DNA from: JBEVMS01 sp040508515
GTDB lineage: Bacteria > Pseudomonadota > Gammaproteobacteria > Xanthomonadales > Rhodanobacteraceae
Length of the DNA stretch: 5,087 nt
Direction of reading: 5' to 3'
NCBI GenBank assembly: GCA_040508515.1
Contig: JBEVMS010000256.1
Span: 1 to 5,087, forward strand
The notes below the pieces were generated by a model, which had not been told where the DNA came from, ran no database searches, and saw only the letters and a list, made by a program, of their open reading frames with translations. This document shows positions 5,039 to 5,087 of this stretch, piece after piece. The position numbers were made by a program, and so were the translations under genes. Positions within the stretch are counted from its first letter, which is position 1; each line of letters opens with the position of its first letter.

Positions 5039-5087
5039 CGCCAACGCTCCCGCTCGGCGTCGCTCTTGCCCTGCGCGTGCAGGATCA
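5035..5087 (-). CDS. kdsC: 3-deoxy-D-manno-octulosonate 8-phosphate phosphatase, last 16 codons
   Basis: Only the C-terminal end is present: ILHAQGKSDAERERWR followed by TGA at 5037-5035. The L-L-x-A-Q-G-K-x-D-x-x pattern matches the end of KdsC, the HAD-type phosphatase that dephosphorylates Kdo-8-phosphate in LPS core synthesis, and kdsC directly precedes lptC in most gammaproteobacteria. The call rests on this short tail plus position; the catalytic aspartates are outside the window. The stop overlaps the probable lptC start by 4 nt. Confidence 0.75.
   Translation of the reverse strand, partial: ILHAQGKSDAERERWR
5047..5051 (-). promoter_or_regulatory. Ribosome binding site of lptC inside kdsC
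   Basis: GGGAG within the last codons of kdsC, 8 nt before the TTG at 5038 and 2 nt before the TTG at 5044. The spacing favours the 5038 start, which overlaps the kdsC stop by 4 nt (TTGA) and suggests coupled translation. Confidence 0.5.

Overview
The window is a compact, GC-rich stretch of bacterial chromosome. Every gene I can support lies on the minus strand. In transcription order (high to low coordinates) it reads: 3' end of kdsC, lptC, lptA, lptB, rpoN, hpf, and the 5' three-quarters of hprK. This is the widely conserved proteobacterial cluster linking lipopolysaccharide export to sigma-54. An HPr kinase gene downstream of hpf in an otherwise gammaproteobacterial layout points to the Xanthomonadales (Lysobacterales). 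The protein sequences fit Rhodanobacteraceae-like relatives (Dyella, Luteibacter, Frateuria, Rhodanobacter), but that placement rests on recall, not on a search.

Region by region: positions 5087-3091 hold the envelope genes. kdsC (Kdo synthesis), lptC, lptA and lptB are fused head to tail: kdsC and lptC share 4 nt (TTGA), lptC and lptA overlap by 119 nt, and lptA and lptB are 3 nt apart. Together they make Kdo for the LPS core, power extraction of LPS from the inner membrane (LptB), receive it (LptC) and bridge the periplasm (LptA). A 118-bp spacer follows, with a C-rich transcript segment and a perfect 6-bp inverted repeat, and then rpoN (2972-1488). A 159-bp spacer separates rpoN from hpf; it contains several short inverted repeats and a possible 34-codon reading frame whose stop codon overlaps the hpf ribosome binding site. 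After hpf (1328-996), a 192-bp spacer with a stable hairpin leads to hprK, which runs off the left edge.

The functional logic is LPS biogenesis, then the alternative sigma factor, then ribosome hibernation, then regulatory phosphotransferase control. No stretch over 300 bases lacks a gene. I see no mobile element, CRISPR array, tRNA or rRNA, and no evidence for a wholly new system. The points worth a second look are the long lptC/lptA overlap, the absence of ptsN between hpf and hprK, the possible leader ORF before hpf, the probable TTG starts, and the structured spacers.
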